A stretch of DNA of 64,000 nucleotides. Origin: a virus. The notes beneath the pieces are model-generated. The model was not told where the DNA came from, did no database searches, and was given only the letters and a program-made list of their open reading frames with translations. Location: positions 1 through 64,000 of the IMG/VR virus record IMGVR_UViG_3300001460_008786, one strand, 5' to 3'. This document shows positions 16,821 to 25,285 of this stretch, in pieces; the first letter of the stretch is position 1; every line of letters starts with the position of its first letter. The translations under genes were made by a program, and so were the position numbers.

Positions 16821-17345
16821 ATGGTCAACATGGGTCTAAACTCGTTAGGAACTTCTGACGTATGTTTTAAAAGAAAATTTAGATGGCTTTTTTTAATTCC
16901 ATCTGTTTCTGGAGCTGAAATCGGAATGCTACCTCCAGAAAGAGGAGCAAGACCTAGCGTTACAATAAAAGAAAACGAAGCTCAACATTTAAATGAAATA
17001 ATATACTTTCCAAGCAAGCCAGACTGGAAGCCAATAAATTTAACTTTATATGATTTAAAGTTAAATAGAAACCCAGTTATTGAGTGGCTTTCTAATCAAT
17101 ATAACCCACAGACGGGCGCATGGAACATAGGTTACGGAGAGGTGCAAGATCCTGCTAGCGATTTTAAAAAAGATGCGACCATACAAATGCTTGATGGTTG
17201 TGGGGACGTAATTGAAGAATGGGAGCTAGAGAATGTCTGGCCTAATAACATTGAATGGGGAGAGCTAGATATGTCAGATTCTAATTATATGACAATAGAT
17301 CTTACTTTAAGATACGACAGAGCTTATAAAACTATACAAGGCTAA
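16821..17345 (+). CDS. Tail tube paralogue, gp19-family (copy 2)
   Basis: A 174-residue protein clearly paralogous to the one at 16151: both start M-[IV]-N-M-G-[IL], then K-R-K-F-R-W, A-R-P-x-[IV]-[ST]-I, and LDGCGDVIEEWELENVWPNN against YDGCGTALEAWGMGDAWPTA. It lacks the Cys-rich tail. It may be a tube-initiator or baseplate-tube junction protein, or a terminal tube ring. Ribosome site AAGGA. Confidence 0.85.
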   Translation: MVNMGLNSLGTSDVCFKRKFRWLFLIPSVSGAEIGMLPPERGARPSVTIKENEAQHLNEIIYFPSKPDWKPINLTLYDLKLNRNPVIEWLSNQYNPQTGAWNIGYGEVQDPASDFKKDATIQMLDGCGDVIEEWELENVWPNNIEWGELDMSDSNYMTIDLTLRYDRAYKTIQG

Positions 17346-17566
17346 TCTAAATCTTTTTGCAAAAGCTCTTTCATTTCTTTTAGCTTTTCTTCCAACTCTT
17401 TTGTTTTTAAATTTAATTTTCTACAAGCTCCGCTTTTGTTCAGTCTGCCTTTCTTTGTGTAAACTTTATTTTCGTGTTCAAGCAAAGCTGCAACTATTTC
17501 TCCATAGCCATTTTCAATTAATTTATCTATGAGTTCTTGTATTTCTAATTGATTTATCATATTCAT
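17342..17566 (-). CDS. Small helical protein next to late sigma gene
   Basis: 74 residues, all helical: a short N-terminal domain (IQELIDKLIENGYGEIVAAL), a basic turn (TKKGRLNKSGACRKLNLKTK) that could be a helix-turn-helix, and a charged helix. It lies 39 bases downstream of the gp55-like gene on the same strand. In T4 gp55 needs the co-activator gp33; this protein could play that part, but I see no direct similarity. Confidence 0.6.
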   Translation of the reverse strand: MNMINQLEIQELIDKLIENGYGEIVAALLEHENKVYTKKGRLNKSGACRKLNLKTKELEEKLKEMKELLQKDLD

Positions 17567-17605
17567 AATTTTTAATTTTACAAAATTTTCTAGTTAAATC
17601 AACAT

Positions 17606-18148
17606 TTAATTTCTATCTTTATTGCTTATAAAAACTTGCTTTCCATTTTTTATCATTACGTGATTATCGCAATATTGAAAATAATTAAGAAATCTTTTTT
17701 TAAGTTCGTTATAATTTCGAGCGGTTCTATAAAGTTGTCTAAAATGATTTAAAATACATGTGGTCATATAATTAAAAGCTTTGCCCTTTCTCGAATCAAA
17801 TCTATTTATTTTTTCAAAACAAATAACAACTCCTTCTTGTATAGCATCATCTTGATCTATTAATTGAAATTTCGCATAATTAGTTATATTCTCAGATAAA
17901 GTATAAAATGCAGTGGCGAGATGCTCTTTAGAGTTTTCAAATTCTTTTTCTAGCTCAAAATATTTTTTATTTTTATTTAAAAGATCAACTTCATATTCTT
18001 TATGCTTTATGCTTTTTGACTTTCTTCTTTTTATAGTATTCTCTAAACTTTCTATAATTAATTTTGTTTTTTCTTTTTGTCTTTTAGAAGTTTGAAATTT
18101 ATTAATTATTTGTTCAAAGTACTTGTTGTTTAAGTATTCGCTTTTCAT
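17606..18148 (-). CDS. 55: Late-transcription sigma factor, gp55-like
   Basis: A 180-residue protein. Residues about 95-160 match sigma region 2 as in T4 gp55: DQDDAIQEGVVICFEKINRF, then DSRKGKAFNYMTTCILNHFR and LYRTARNYNELKKRF. It would direct host RNA polymerase to phage late promoters. I chose the ATG at 18148, with AAGGAG four bases before it, over a TTG one codon earlier. The gene starts inside the 3' end of the upstream glycosyltransferase gene (35-base overlap), tying its translation to that gene. Confidence 0.8.
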   Translation of the reverse strand: MKSEYLNNKYFEQIINKFQTSKRQKEKTKLIIESLENTIKRRKSKSIKHKEYEVDLLNKNKKYFELEKEFENSKEHLATAFYTLSENITNYAKFQLIDQDDAIQEGVVICFEKINRFDSRKGKAFNYMTTCILNHFRQLYRTARNYNELKKRFLNYFQYCDNHVMIKNGKQVFISNKDRN

Positions 18149-18995
18149 CAATCTCCTTTGTCCAAGTTTCTATTCTAGAAATCGCCTCTTGTGTTGCTTC
18201 TTCTAGCCAAAGTGAAACTTGTTTATAGTATTCAGGGCTATATAAAAGACCAGAGGTTAAACTCCTACAATGGTCGATATATTTGTCTTTGTTTCTTTGA
18301 AAATTTTCTTCTTTTCCTATTAATTTAACAGGCAAATTGTATTGTCTTAAAATTACATTTCCTAAAATTTCAGTGTCTGGCCAATTTGGTCTTGTTGGGT
18401 TTGGTTTGTAGTCTTTAATATCATAAAGAGAAGAAAGTCTTCTCATGCTCCATCCAAATCCAATCTTATCCATTGTTTCCATATGGTACATGCTGGCTGT
18501 GTGCGAAATCATTCCTACCCAATCCTCATGCTGTCTTGGGCTTATTTCATATCCAACCGCTGGGTATTTGTCGTCTAAATGACAACCACAATATTTTAGT
18601 AAATATTCTATAAAATCATTTTTCATCAAAAATACATCTGCGTGTGTGGCAAACATAAATTCTGTTCTACACACAGCTTGTGCTAAATCCATTGCCATAG
18701 CAGGAAAATCTGACGGATGACAAACACCATTAAGTCTTAAAGAATGAACTTCAACATCATCGTCAGCAAGGCTATTTATTTTTTCTAAATTTTCTTTTTT
18801 AGAACCAGTATCTACAATTACAATATAAGGCTTTATTGTTTGAAGCTTTAATATTTCAACGCATATTTTTAAAGATTCATATGTGTCTAGCACGGGTATG
18901 GCCGCTGTAACCTTATATTCCCAAGGCTTTTTTGAACACGACCCTTCCCAAGGCCTTTCCTCTACTGATTTGTTTCTTAAAGGTGCAATTGTCAT
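18114..18995 (-). CDS. Glycosyltransferase, GT2-like
   Basis: A 293-residue GT-A protein: VTAAIPVLDTYESLKICVEI at the start, YIVIVDTGSKKENLEK for donor binding, MFATHADVFLM in the DxD position (H-A-D-V), and RPNWPDTEILGNVILRQ as a possible acceptor region. The N-terminus EERPWEGSCSKKPWEYK is unusual. The gene overlaps the gp55-like start. A divergent small gene begins only 18 bases upstream, so their promoters overlap. Confidence 0.75.
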   Translation of the reverse strand: MTIAPLRNKSVEERPWEGSCSKKPWEYKVTAAIPVLDTYESLKICVEILKLQTIKPYIVIVDTGSKKENLEKINSLADDDVEVHSLRLNGVCHPSDFPAMAMDLAQAVCRTEFMFATHADVFLMKNDFIEYLLKYCGCHLDDKYPAVGYEISPRQHEDWVGMISHTASMYHMETMDKIGFGWSMRRLSSLYDIKDYKPNPTRPNWPDTEILGNVILRQYNLPVKLIGKEENFQRNKDKYIDHCRSLTSGLLYSPEYYKQVSLWLEEATQEAISRIETWTKEIDEKRILKQQVL

Positions 18996-19013
18996 AACTA
19001 TAATAATAGTAGT

Positions 19014-19199
19014 ATGAAATGGGAAAAATCAATATTTGCTTTAAATTCAATTCTAGAAAATCCATTTGTTCAAACAGGATACAAAGAATTAATTAAATAT
19101 TATGAGTCCAATGAAATGCAATATGAAAAAGAGTGTTTAGATTTTTTATTGAAATTAAAGTTTGAAAATGACAACGATTCAAATAATAACAAAGAATAA
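19014..19199 (+). CDS. Small acidic protein of unknown function
   Basis: A 61-residue helical protein (MKWEKSIFALNSILENPFVQ...). TATAAT lies 9 bases before the ATG. Its 3' end overlaps the start of the next gene by 32 bases in another frame, suggesting coupled translation. No motif is recognised. Confidence 0.5.
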   Translation: MKWEKSIFALNSILENPFVQTGYKELIKYYESNEMQYEKECLDFLLKLKFENDNDSNNNKE

Positions 19200-20115
19200 C
19201 GAAAGCACCTTATCTAAAACATTAGATTCAATTAATAACATTAAATCTAAAAAAATAATATTAGATTTGGGAAGCACTGACAAAACAATTGAAATATGCT
19301 CTGGTTATGATGGATTAAAATTATTTAATTTAGATGAAGAGAAAAGCTATGCAGAGATAAGAAATGAGTTCGCAGAAAAAGACCAAGCCAATGTGTACTT
19401 AAATCCTTGGGACACATTGATTAAAGGCGAAGACTTCTTAAACGATATAATTGAGAATCAAGAAAAATGGAATGACCCATTTTTTGTTTATGTCTTGGAA
19501 AACAAAATAATATCAAAAGAAATAAGAATTTGGAAAAATCAAAAGTTTGAGAATCCAGTCTATGAATCAATAAATGCTGCTGGTGAATTGGAACCAAGAA
19601 TAATAATTTATTCTAATTCGAACCAAGCAGAAGATAGAAGACAAGAAAATTTAAATAAAACAAACAAGTGGATAAAAGAAAAGCCTTTGTCTTTAGAGCC
19701 TTATTATTATGCGGCTTGTTGCCATCTCTCTTTAAGAAACTATGAAAAATTTATTTACTACTCTGATAAATATTTTTTAAAAGAAACAAAAGTTGGAGAT
19801 TCTTACATAATTTTAAAATACTACAATGCACAAGTCAAACTGCACTTAAAAAAAATAAAATCTGCCGTGGAGTGTGTTCTTTTTTGCTTGTCCTACAAAC
19901 CTTGCATGTCAGAGTTTTGGTGCTTGTTAGGTGATATTTATTACAATCAAAAAAAGATAAACAAAGCAATTTCTTTTTATGAAAACGCTTTGATAATTGG
20001 ACAAAAAAGAAAAAACTCTGATTTTCTTCCGATAGAGCTGGTTAGCTATAAAGAATACCCAGAACAAATGATAAAAGCATTAAATAAAATTAAAAATGAA
20101 GCCAAGCCTATTTAA
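19168..20115 (+). CDS. Glycosyltransferase-like protein with TPR C-terminus
   Basis: About 315 residues from the ATG at 19168 (MTTIQIITKNNESTLSKTLD); a TTG two codons earlier is possible. Residues 1-100 look like a GT2 donor domain (KKIILDLGSTDKTIEICSGY). The usual DxD is not obvious (NVYLNPWDTL at its place), so it may be inactive or unusual. Residues about 175-300 are TPR-like (YYYAACCHLSLRNYEKFIYY; GDIYYNQKKINKAISFYENA). It may bind a glycosyltransferase substrate rather than act alone. Confidence 0.65.
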   Translation: MTTIQIITKNNESTLSKTLDSINNIKSKKIILDLGSTDKTIEICSGYDGLKLFNLDEEKSYAEIRNEFAEKDQANVYLNPWDTLIKGEDFLNDIIENQEKWNDPFFVYVLENKIISKEIRIWKNQKFENPVYESINAAGELEPRIIIYSNSNQAEDRRQENLNKTNKWIKEKPLSLEPYYYAACCHLSLRNYEKFIYYSDKYFLKETKVGDSYIILKYYNAQVKLHLKKIKSAVECVLFCLSYKPCMSEFWCLLGDIYYNQKKINKAISFYENALIIGQKRKNSDFLPIELVSYKEYPEQMIKALNKIKNEAKPI

Positions 20116-20492
20116 TATACAATATCTAATTCATTAACCACAACAGTGACATTGTCTTCGAATCTAGCCACATCAAGCTGCTTTCTTCCCGGCCCTAATC
20201 TTCTAAGATTTTTTTCTAACTCGTCCATGTGGCAATTTATCACTGTCCATTGATTCTCAGATAGTTTTTGAACTTGTTCATCTAAATTTTCAATTTCTGA
20301 ACTTGGGTAATATTTTTCTAGTTGTTCTGCGCATTCTTTTATTATTTTTTTATAAAGAGGAACGTGGCAAGGGCATCCCGGATTATTCAAGAACTCGTCA
20401 ACTTCTTTTTCTAAAGATTTTGGCAAAGACTGTCTAAATCTAGAATCTTTCAAAGCTTTCTTAACTTCAATTAATCCTATTTTTCTACTCAT
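20112..20492 (-). CDS. Protein of unknown function
   Basis: A 126-residue protein. LNNPGCPCHVPLYKKIIKEC contains three cysteines and a histidine that could form a small metal site; the C-terminus ARFEDNVTVVVNELDIVY is a beta hairpin. It is the last of four head-to-tail minus-strand genes (21437 down to 20112) with overlapping or near-touching ends, so an operon. No family is recognised. Confidence 0.65.
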   Translation of the reverse strand: MSRKIGLIEVKKALKDSRFRQSLPKSLEKEVDEFLNNPGCPCHVPLYKKIIKECAEQLEKYYPSSEIENLDEQVQKLSENQWTVINCHMDELEKNLRRLGPGRKQLDVARFEDNVTVVVNELDIVY

Positions 20493-20730
20493 CTTTATTC
20501 TCCTTAAATTTTCTTTTAAATTCTATCATTTCTTTTTTCCAAACTTCTTGCTCTTTTAATATTTTTTTTAATTTAATGTCTTCTTCCATTTTCTTTTGTG
20601 GATCTAAAGCCTGTCTTATCCTTAATAATCTTCCGCAAGAAAGACACTTGCAATTTTCTGCGTTTTCGTCTTTGTTTAAGATTTTCTTCCAATTGCAATA
20701 TTCGCAATAAAACATTTGGACTTTACTCAT
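20485..20730 (-). CDS. Small zinc-ribbon protein
   Basis: 81 residues from ATG at 20730 (MSKVQMFYCEYCNWKKIL); a TTG start at 20751 is possible but the ATG overlaps the upstream stop in the ATGAGTAA manner typical of coupling. CEYC and CLSC pairs form a zinc ribbon in the first half; the rest is a long charged helix. Many phage proteins of this size bind nucleic acid; the function is unknown. Confidence 0.65.
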   Translation of the reverse strand: MSKVQMFYCEYCNWKKILNKDENAENCKCLSCGRLLRIRQALDPQKKMEEDIKLKKILKEQEVWKKEMIEFKRKFKENKDE

Positions 20731-21061
20731 TATTTTCTTTTTCTTCGCCAAAATCTACTATGCTTTTAGCTTCTAAATAATTTAAATAAGTTGCTGCCCA
20801 TGTAGCTATGAAGCTTCCTGCCATGCCGCACATAAATACAACGAAAGGATCTTTAGATATTAAAAAATATCCACTTAAAAAACCAATCCAAGTCCCACAG
20901 CATTGATAGCAAGATACAAGTTTATCCAACCAAACAGGACATCTTTTTTCTATAAAGCCTCTAATCGGTCTAGCGATTGTTGCTGGGTCCACGATGATAT
21001 GAGTGAAGCCTATAACCGACAAAATAAATAAAAGTAAATTTGAAAAATGAATTTCAACCAT
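20723..21061 (-). CDS. Membrane protein, DUF1360-like
   Basis: A 112-residue protein with three likely membrane segments (residues about 6-22, 55-70, 74-92). The central LVSCYQCCGTWIGFLSGYFL with C-x-x-C-C-G-x-W-x-G is the hallmark of DUF1360 membrane proteins, found in many phages and bacteria and of unknown role. It sits in a four-gene operon with a zinc-ribbon protein downstream. Confidence 0.7.
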   Translation of the reverse strand: MVEIHFSNLLLFILSVIGFTHIIVDPATIARPIRGFIEKRCPVWLDKLVSCYQCCGTWIGFLSGYFLISKDPFVVFMCGMAGSFIATWAATYLNYLEAKSIVDFGEEKENNE

Positions 21062-21065
21062 CTGA

Positions 21066-21437
21066 CTATCTCCAAAAAGTGATTTTTAATTTGTTTTCTT
21101 TTAGATAAGTTGAAAAACGAGGATAAAGGCTTTCGCTTTCTAAATTCAAATCCAACTCAGCATCCTCAATATCTAATTCCATGTTTTTTACAACATTTTT
21201 ATCTATTTTAGTAATAGTAACAGTAGTGCCTAAATACTTGGAAATTATGTCTTCATGGGCTTTTTTAGATTTATTTAAAAAGTCTAATTTTGCTTTTTGA
21301 CCCATAGCTCTAAGAACGGGAGACATTTGACTCAGTTTCCATTGGTCTCTAATGTGTCTTAAATCTGGTAATTTTTTCCATAGTTTACTATCATTAAATA
21401 TTAGTTCTTCTATGTTGTGAATATTTATTTCAACCAT
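21066..21437 (-). CDS. Protein of unknown function
   Basis: A 123-residue, mostly helical charged protein (MVEINIHNIEELIFNDSKLW, ...HIRDQWKLSQMSPVLRAMGQ). Four bases separate its stop from the DUF1360-like start, and both begin MVEI[HN]. It is divergent from the gp26-like baseplate gene, so it might be a virion component. No motif is recognised. Confidence 0.6.
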   Translation of the reverse strand: MVEINIHNIEELIFNDSKLWKKLPDLRHIRDQWKLSQMSPVLRAMGQKAKLDFLNKSKKAHEDIISKYLGTTVTITKIDKNVVKNMELDIEDAELDLNLESESLYPRFSTYLKENKLKITFWR

Positions 21438-21484
21438 ACTCTTATATTAGAAGAAATTTGCAAATTTTACAAGGAGAATTTTAA

Positions 21485-22531
21485 ATGAATGACGAGTTTA
21501 GTCCGCAAAAAATAAATCCTGAAGACATCCAAAGTCCTCAGCCTGTTTCGTCGGCAAAAAACATAGAAACAGAGATGTTGCAAAACAATACAAAAGAAGG
21601 CGCACCAAAGTTTTCAGGCCCAGTTCCACCAGCATTTAAAAGTGCAGTTGCATCAAATAGAGGAGATGCGACATCTACATCTGCGACTAATAATCCACAA
21701 GAAATGAGAGTAACTGGAAGTTCAAAGTTAGAAGAATTAATTGCTGGAATTTCAGCAAGAGGTAATTTAGTTCATGAGAAAATTCTACTTCCCTCTAAGG
21801 GAAGATTTTATGATGGAGAAAATGGACCAGCTGATGGAGTAATTAATATAAGACCAATGACTGGAGAAGAAGAAGAGATATTGGCTACTCCAAGATTTGT
21901 AAAAAGAGGTCAAGCAATTGACATGATTTTCAATAAATGCATGAAAGAAAATTATGACTCAAAAAATTTCCTGACCCAAGACAGAACATACATGTTGATA
22001 TACCTTCGAGGTATTTCTTATACCCCTGAGTACGAAGTGGAAGTCAAAGACCCAGATTCTGATCAAACTTTTGCAACAAGCATAAATCTAAGTGAACTTT
22101 ATGTTGAATATTGTAAAGATGACTTTTCTTCAGAAAATCTTAGAGACACTCTTCCAGTTACAGGATATAGCTTTAGTTATAAGTTAGCCACTGGGAAGGA
22201 TGAAAAAACTGTTCAGGACTACAGAGACAGAAGAGCCAAGAACTTTGATTTATCTGGCCAAGCGGACGATACTCTTTTGTACAGAACAGCTCATATGATT
22301 TCTGAAATCGAAGGGTTGACTGATAAAACTGAGGTGCAAACGTTGCTTAAAAAGTTGCCCATTCAAGATGTTGCTTATCTTAGAACTGTTGTAAATGAAC
22401 CTCCTTTTGGAGTAGATACAAAGGTATCTGTCAACAACCCTTACACTATGAGTGATTTCGAAATGGAGTTACCTTTAGAAGCAAATTTTTTCTTCCCACG
22501 GGCAAAGAAGAAGGCAGTGACCCAAGCTTAG
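21485..22531 (+). CDS. 26: Baseplate hub/assembly protein, gp26-like
   Basis: A 348-residue protein. After a disordered N-terminal 90 residues, the C-terminal 230 match the T4 gp26-type baseplate family: EKILLPSKGRFYDGENGPAD, GVINIRPMTGEEEEILATPR, and FLTQDRTYMLIYLRGISYTP. An AAGGAGA ribosome site precedes it. The 3' end contains a slippery AAATTTTTTC and an overlapping -1 frame that continues 180 bases past the stop, as in tail-assembly chaperone pairs of other phages (see 22483-22492 and 22549-22713). Confidence 0.8.
   Translation: MNDEFSPQKINPEDIQSPQPVSSAKNIETEMLQNNTKEGAPKFSGPVPPAFKSAVASNRGDATSTSATNNPQEMRVTGSSKLEELIAGISARGNLVHEKILLPSKGRFYDGENGPADGVINIRPMTGEEEEILATPRFVKRGQAIDMIFNKCMKENYDSKNFLTQDRTYMLIYLRGISYTPEYEVEVKDPDSDQTFATSINLSELYVEYCKDDFSSENLRDTLPVTGYSFSYKLATGKDEKTVQDYRDRRAKNFDLSGQADDTLLYRTAHMISEIEGLTDKTEVQTLLKKLPIQDVAYLRTVVNEPPFGVDTKVSVNNPYTMSDFEMELPLEANFFFPRAKKKAVTQA
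22483..22492 (+). other. Candidate -1 ribosomal frameshift site
   Basis: In the gp26-like frame the bases read GCA AAT TTT TTC, so A_AAT_TTT is a canonical X_XXY_YYZ slippery heptamer, overlapped by T_TTT_TTC. The -1 frame is open from 22456 to 22713. Slipping here would give a 409-residue fusion instead of the 348-residue product. I did not find an obvious stimulatory stem just downstream. Confidence 0.55.
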
Positions 22532-22548
22532 TCTTGTGGAACAATTTG

Positions 22549-22713
22549 ATGGAAGAGTTATTTTTTTTCATGTATCATTTGAAACAATCAAGAGATAATT
22601 TTATGTCTTTGCCCATAAATGAAAGAAAATGGCTTATTGACCGATTTGTTAAGCAAAAAGAAAAAGAAAATGAAGCAATGGAGTCTGCTAGGAGAAAGGC
22701 CAAAACAAGGTAA
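22549..22713 (+). CDS. Small gp51-like extension frame
   Basis: A 54-codon frame (MEELFFFMYHLKQSRDNFMS, ...PINERKWLIDRFVKQKEKEN) in -1 relative to the gp26-like gene. The reading frame is already open 93 bases upstream, giving SLVLWNNLMEELFFF without a stop. Small proteins of this type (helix; L-P-x-x-E-R-x-W-x-I-x-R-F) accompany gp26 in T4-like phages, where they are called gp51-like. Its ATG has only a weak ribosome site, so frameshifting is the likelier route of expression. Confidence 0.65.
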   Translation: MEELFFFMYHLKQSRDNFMSLPINERKWLIDRFVKQKEKENEAMESARRKAKTR

Positions 22714-22715
22714 AA

Positions 22716-23462
22716 ATGAATAAAGAAAGAAATCAGAACCTAGTAATAGGCGATACAGTAAACTTAAGATTATTTACTTATAATTCTAATAACAGACAAA
22801 ATGTAAGCTCTGTTGATAAAGTTGAAATATACTTTCTAGATCCAGAATTAATTTCTACAACTAACACTGATGGTCGAAGATTAGTAGCCACAATAGGTAG
22901 CGACCAAGTTCAAATAGTAGACGATCCTTTTGGAGGTCAGTACTTAGTAAGCGATGTCTTAGAAGATCAGGTTTATACGATTGGAAATTACAAGGATGTG
23001 TGGACGGTATCTTTCAATGCGGATCAACAAGGAACTGTTGAAAATTCATTTAATATAATGCCTAATTTATGGTATGCATCAGATACGCCTATAATATATG
23101 ATTTTTCTTTTGGGTTTAGACCAAATAGATTAAGAAAAGGAGAAAGAAGGTGGATTAACATTTATGTTGAGCCAAACGTACCGGAAATTTCTGATTTAAA
23201 AAGATATTATGCGAACCTAGCTGTTTCTTCTCCTTTATATTTAAATATAGAGCAGATTTGTGGAGATTGTGTGCCAAATGAAAAAGATTTAAGAATGGTA
23301 GTTGAAAATGAATTAGTCACCAACAGGAGAGGAACAGAAGGCAGTTATTTTATCGACACTGAAAAATTAGATATGGATCTTGGAATGTACAACATCTGGT
23401 TCGAAATGGAATTTGGAGAAAACAAATATATCTCTGACAATTTACAATTACAAGTATTTTAA
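22716..23462 (+). CDS. Virion structural protein (baseplate/fibre region)
   Basis: A 248-residue beta-rich protein beginning NQNLVIGDTVNLRLFTYNSN, a beginning common to structural proteins that carry immunoglobulin-like strands, with NKYISDNLQLQVF at the end. It starts 3 bases after the gp51-like stop and ends 4 bases before the first tail-fibre gene, so it belongs to the same operon and may connect fibres to the baseplate. No specific family is recognised. Confidence 0.7.
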   Translation: MNKERNQNLVIGDTVNLRLFTYNSNNRQNVSSVDKVEIYFLDPELISTTNTDGRRLVATIGSDQVQIVDDPFGGQYLVSDVLEDQVYTIGNYKDVWTVSFNADQQGTVENSFNIMPNLWYASDTPIIYDFSFGFRPNRLRKGERRWINIYVEPNVPEISDLKRYYANLAVSSPLYLNIEQICGDCVPNEKDLRMVVENELVTNRRGTEGSYFIDTEKLDMDLGMYNIWFEMEFGENKYISDNLQLQVF

Positions 23463-23465
23463 AAA

Positions 23466-24950
23466 ATGGGCGCACAAACTTTAATAAAATTTAGACGAGG
23501 AACAGATACTGACTGGTCAAATGCTAACCCTACTTTATCCGTAGGAGAGCCAGGATATGACACGACAGCTGAAAAATTTAAAATTGGTGATGGAACAACT
23601 TCATGGTCATCACTTGGATACATAGGCGATGGCAATAGTGGAATAGATGGTTCTGGGACTTCTGGTAATATACCTAAGTTTAGCGATAGTGATACTATCG
23701 GTGATAGTGTGATTAAAGAATCGTCTGGTGGCGAGATAGGAATTGGAAGCATAACTCCAGCAGTTAAAGGCTCAGGAGCAACTGCTCTTTTGGATGTAGA
23801 TGGTCCTATTTTGGCTAGAGGGGGAGTCTCTGCTAATCAAACAGATGCAGGAGTTTTAGATTACGCTAGTAACATATTAAGAGTAAGAGCATACGGAAAC
23901 ACAAGTGGAACAGGCGAAATACAATGGAGAGTAGGTGGAGGTGGTGGTTCTGCTGATGCTCTTGGGATGTACCTTAATAGTTCGAAAGATCTTACTCATT
24001 ACGGCGACACAGCGTTAATTGCCGATGCCAGTTCTTATGAATTAAGCATTAGTGGTTCTGCTGCAACTTTAGGAGGAAATAGACTTCAGCTCTTAGGTGC
24101 TGAGACCGTGGTTAACAATGCCGGATCAACCATTGATTTCAGAGTTGAAGGTGATACTGATGCAAATCTACTATTTGTTGATGCTGATACAGATAGAGTT
24201 GGTATTGGAACGTCATCACCTTCTAGAAAATTACATGTTGTTGGAGATTTATTAATTGATGATGGTAGCGCTATAGTTCTTGATGCTAATGGTCTTAAAA
24301 TTACAGATGATACTATAGGGGCTACTTTAGACTCCAATTGTAGCGATGCTATAGTCATTGGAGAAGGAGCTAGAAATTATTCAGATAAATCTATTAACAT
24401 TGCAAATGGTAGATTTTCTAATAATGGAGATTGTCAAAAAATAAGTCAGGTGTTAAGAGGGTCGACTACTGATGCTAGTAGATTCTATCTATCTACTGAC
24501 GGAAGTCAGGCTGGAGTAATCCATAGCGGAGCTGTGTTTTTGGCAGGAACAGCGTATGGCAATATTGCTGGTATAGTTTTGCCAGATAACGCAGTATTTA
24601 CTTTTTCAATAAATATTTCTTGCAGAAAGCAAAGCAGCAACGATTCTGCCGCTTGGATAATTAAAGGCGCTGTCCGGAACAGTAGTGGTTGGGGCGGATC
24701 GAGCCAGACACTCTTCTCTGAAGCTTCGGTTACTTCAACAATGAATTACAATTTAATAGGCTCTCCTATTATAGAAAGCTTTATTGATTCTGGTTTAAGT
24801 GGAATAACTGCGGAGGTGACAACTTCGTACTACAATTCAGACACAACAAATTCTGTATCTAATGCATGGTTTGGTATAGAAGTTCATGGACTTGCCTCTA
24901 CTAACTTAAGATGGTCCGCTATGGTCGATGGTATACTTACTACATATTAG
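23466..24950 (+). CDS. Tail fibre protein 1
   Basis: A 494-residue protein. Residues 5-50 (IKFRRGTDTDWSNANPTLSV, then GEPGYDTTAEKFKIGDGTTS) form the hyaluronidase/Mtd-like N-terminal module typical of phage tail fibres, followed by a spacer GIDGSGTSGNIPKFSDSDTI that recurs in the 25286 fibre, and a VGIGTSSPSRKLHV repeat. Residues from about 290 on are a distinct beta-rich C-terminal domain, the presumed receptor-binding end. It would bind the host surface. Confidence 0.85.
   Translation: MGAQTLIKFRRGTDTDWSNANPTLSVGEPGYDTTAEKFKIGDGTTSWSSLGYIGDGNSGIDGSGTSGNIPKFSDSDTIGDSVIKESSGGEIGIGSITPAVKGSGATALLDVDGPILARGGVSANQTDAGVLDYASNILRVRAYGNTSGTGEIQWRVGGGGGSADALGMYLNSSKDLTHYGDTALIADASSYELSISGSAATLGGNRLQLLGAETVVNNAGSTIDFRVEGDTDANLLFVDADTDRVGIGTSSPSRKLHVVGDLLIDDGSAIVLDANGLKITDDTIGATLDSNCSDAIVIGEGARNYSDKSINIANGRFSNNGDCQKISQVLRGSTTDASRFYLSTDGSQAGVIHSGAVFLAGTAYGNIAGIVLPDNAVFTFSINISCRKQSSNDSAAWIIKGAVRNSSGWGGSSQTLFSEASVTSTMNYNLIGSPIIESFIDSGLSGITAEVTTSYYNSDTTNSVSNAWFGIEVHGLASTNLRWSAMVDGILTTY
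23673..23696 (+). repeat. 24-base repeat shared by two fibre genes, copy 1
   Basis: cctaagtttagcgatagtga followed by tact is identical to 25538-25561. It encodes PKFSDSDT in both fibres and could serve recombinational exchange of fibre tips. Confidence 0.9.
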
Positions 24951-24959
24951 GAGATGATA

Positions 24960-25277
24960 ATGGGAATTTTTGATAATAATATGACAACAGAGAATAAATC
25001 TAAAGATATAGCTGATTCTCTTGTCAATATAACAAAAAATACTTTTGATAAAATAAAAATATCTTATTCCCAAGGAGTGCAGACGTTTTGGAATAACCCT
25101 AAAGCAACACCACAAGAAATCGCAGAGGCTTTAGGAACAAACGCCTCAGAGGTTTTTTCTTTACATTACAACTTAGGAGCACTTATTGCCACTATAGATC
25201 CAAGTTTTTTAGAAAACACCGCAAACCTTATTGGCAATTTCACACAAAATGAAGATGGAACAGTAACTATCAACTAG
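24960..25277 (+). CDS. Small protein between fibre genes
   Basis: 105 residues from ATG at 24960 (MGIFDNNMTTENKSKDIADS), chosen because AGGAG is 6 bases upstream; an ATG at 24954 abuts that site. The middle, YSQGVQTFWNNPKATPQEIA continuing EALGTNASEVF, is a short helical unit seen in small phage proteins near fibre genes. It is probably a virion or fibre-associated protein; function unknown. Confidence 0.7.
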   Translation: MGIFDNNMTTENKSKDIADSLVNITKNTFDKIKISYSQGVQTFWNNPKATPQEIAEALGTNASEVFSLHYNLGALIATIDPSFLENTANLIGNFTQNEDGTVTIN

Positions 25278-25285
25278 GTAAAAAA

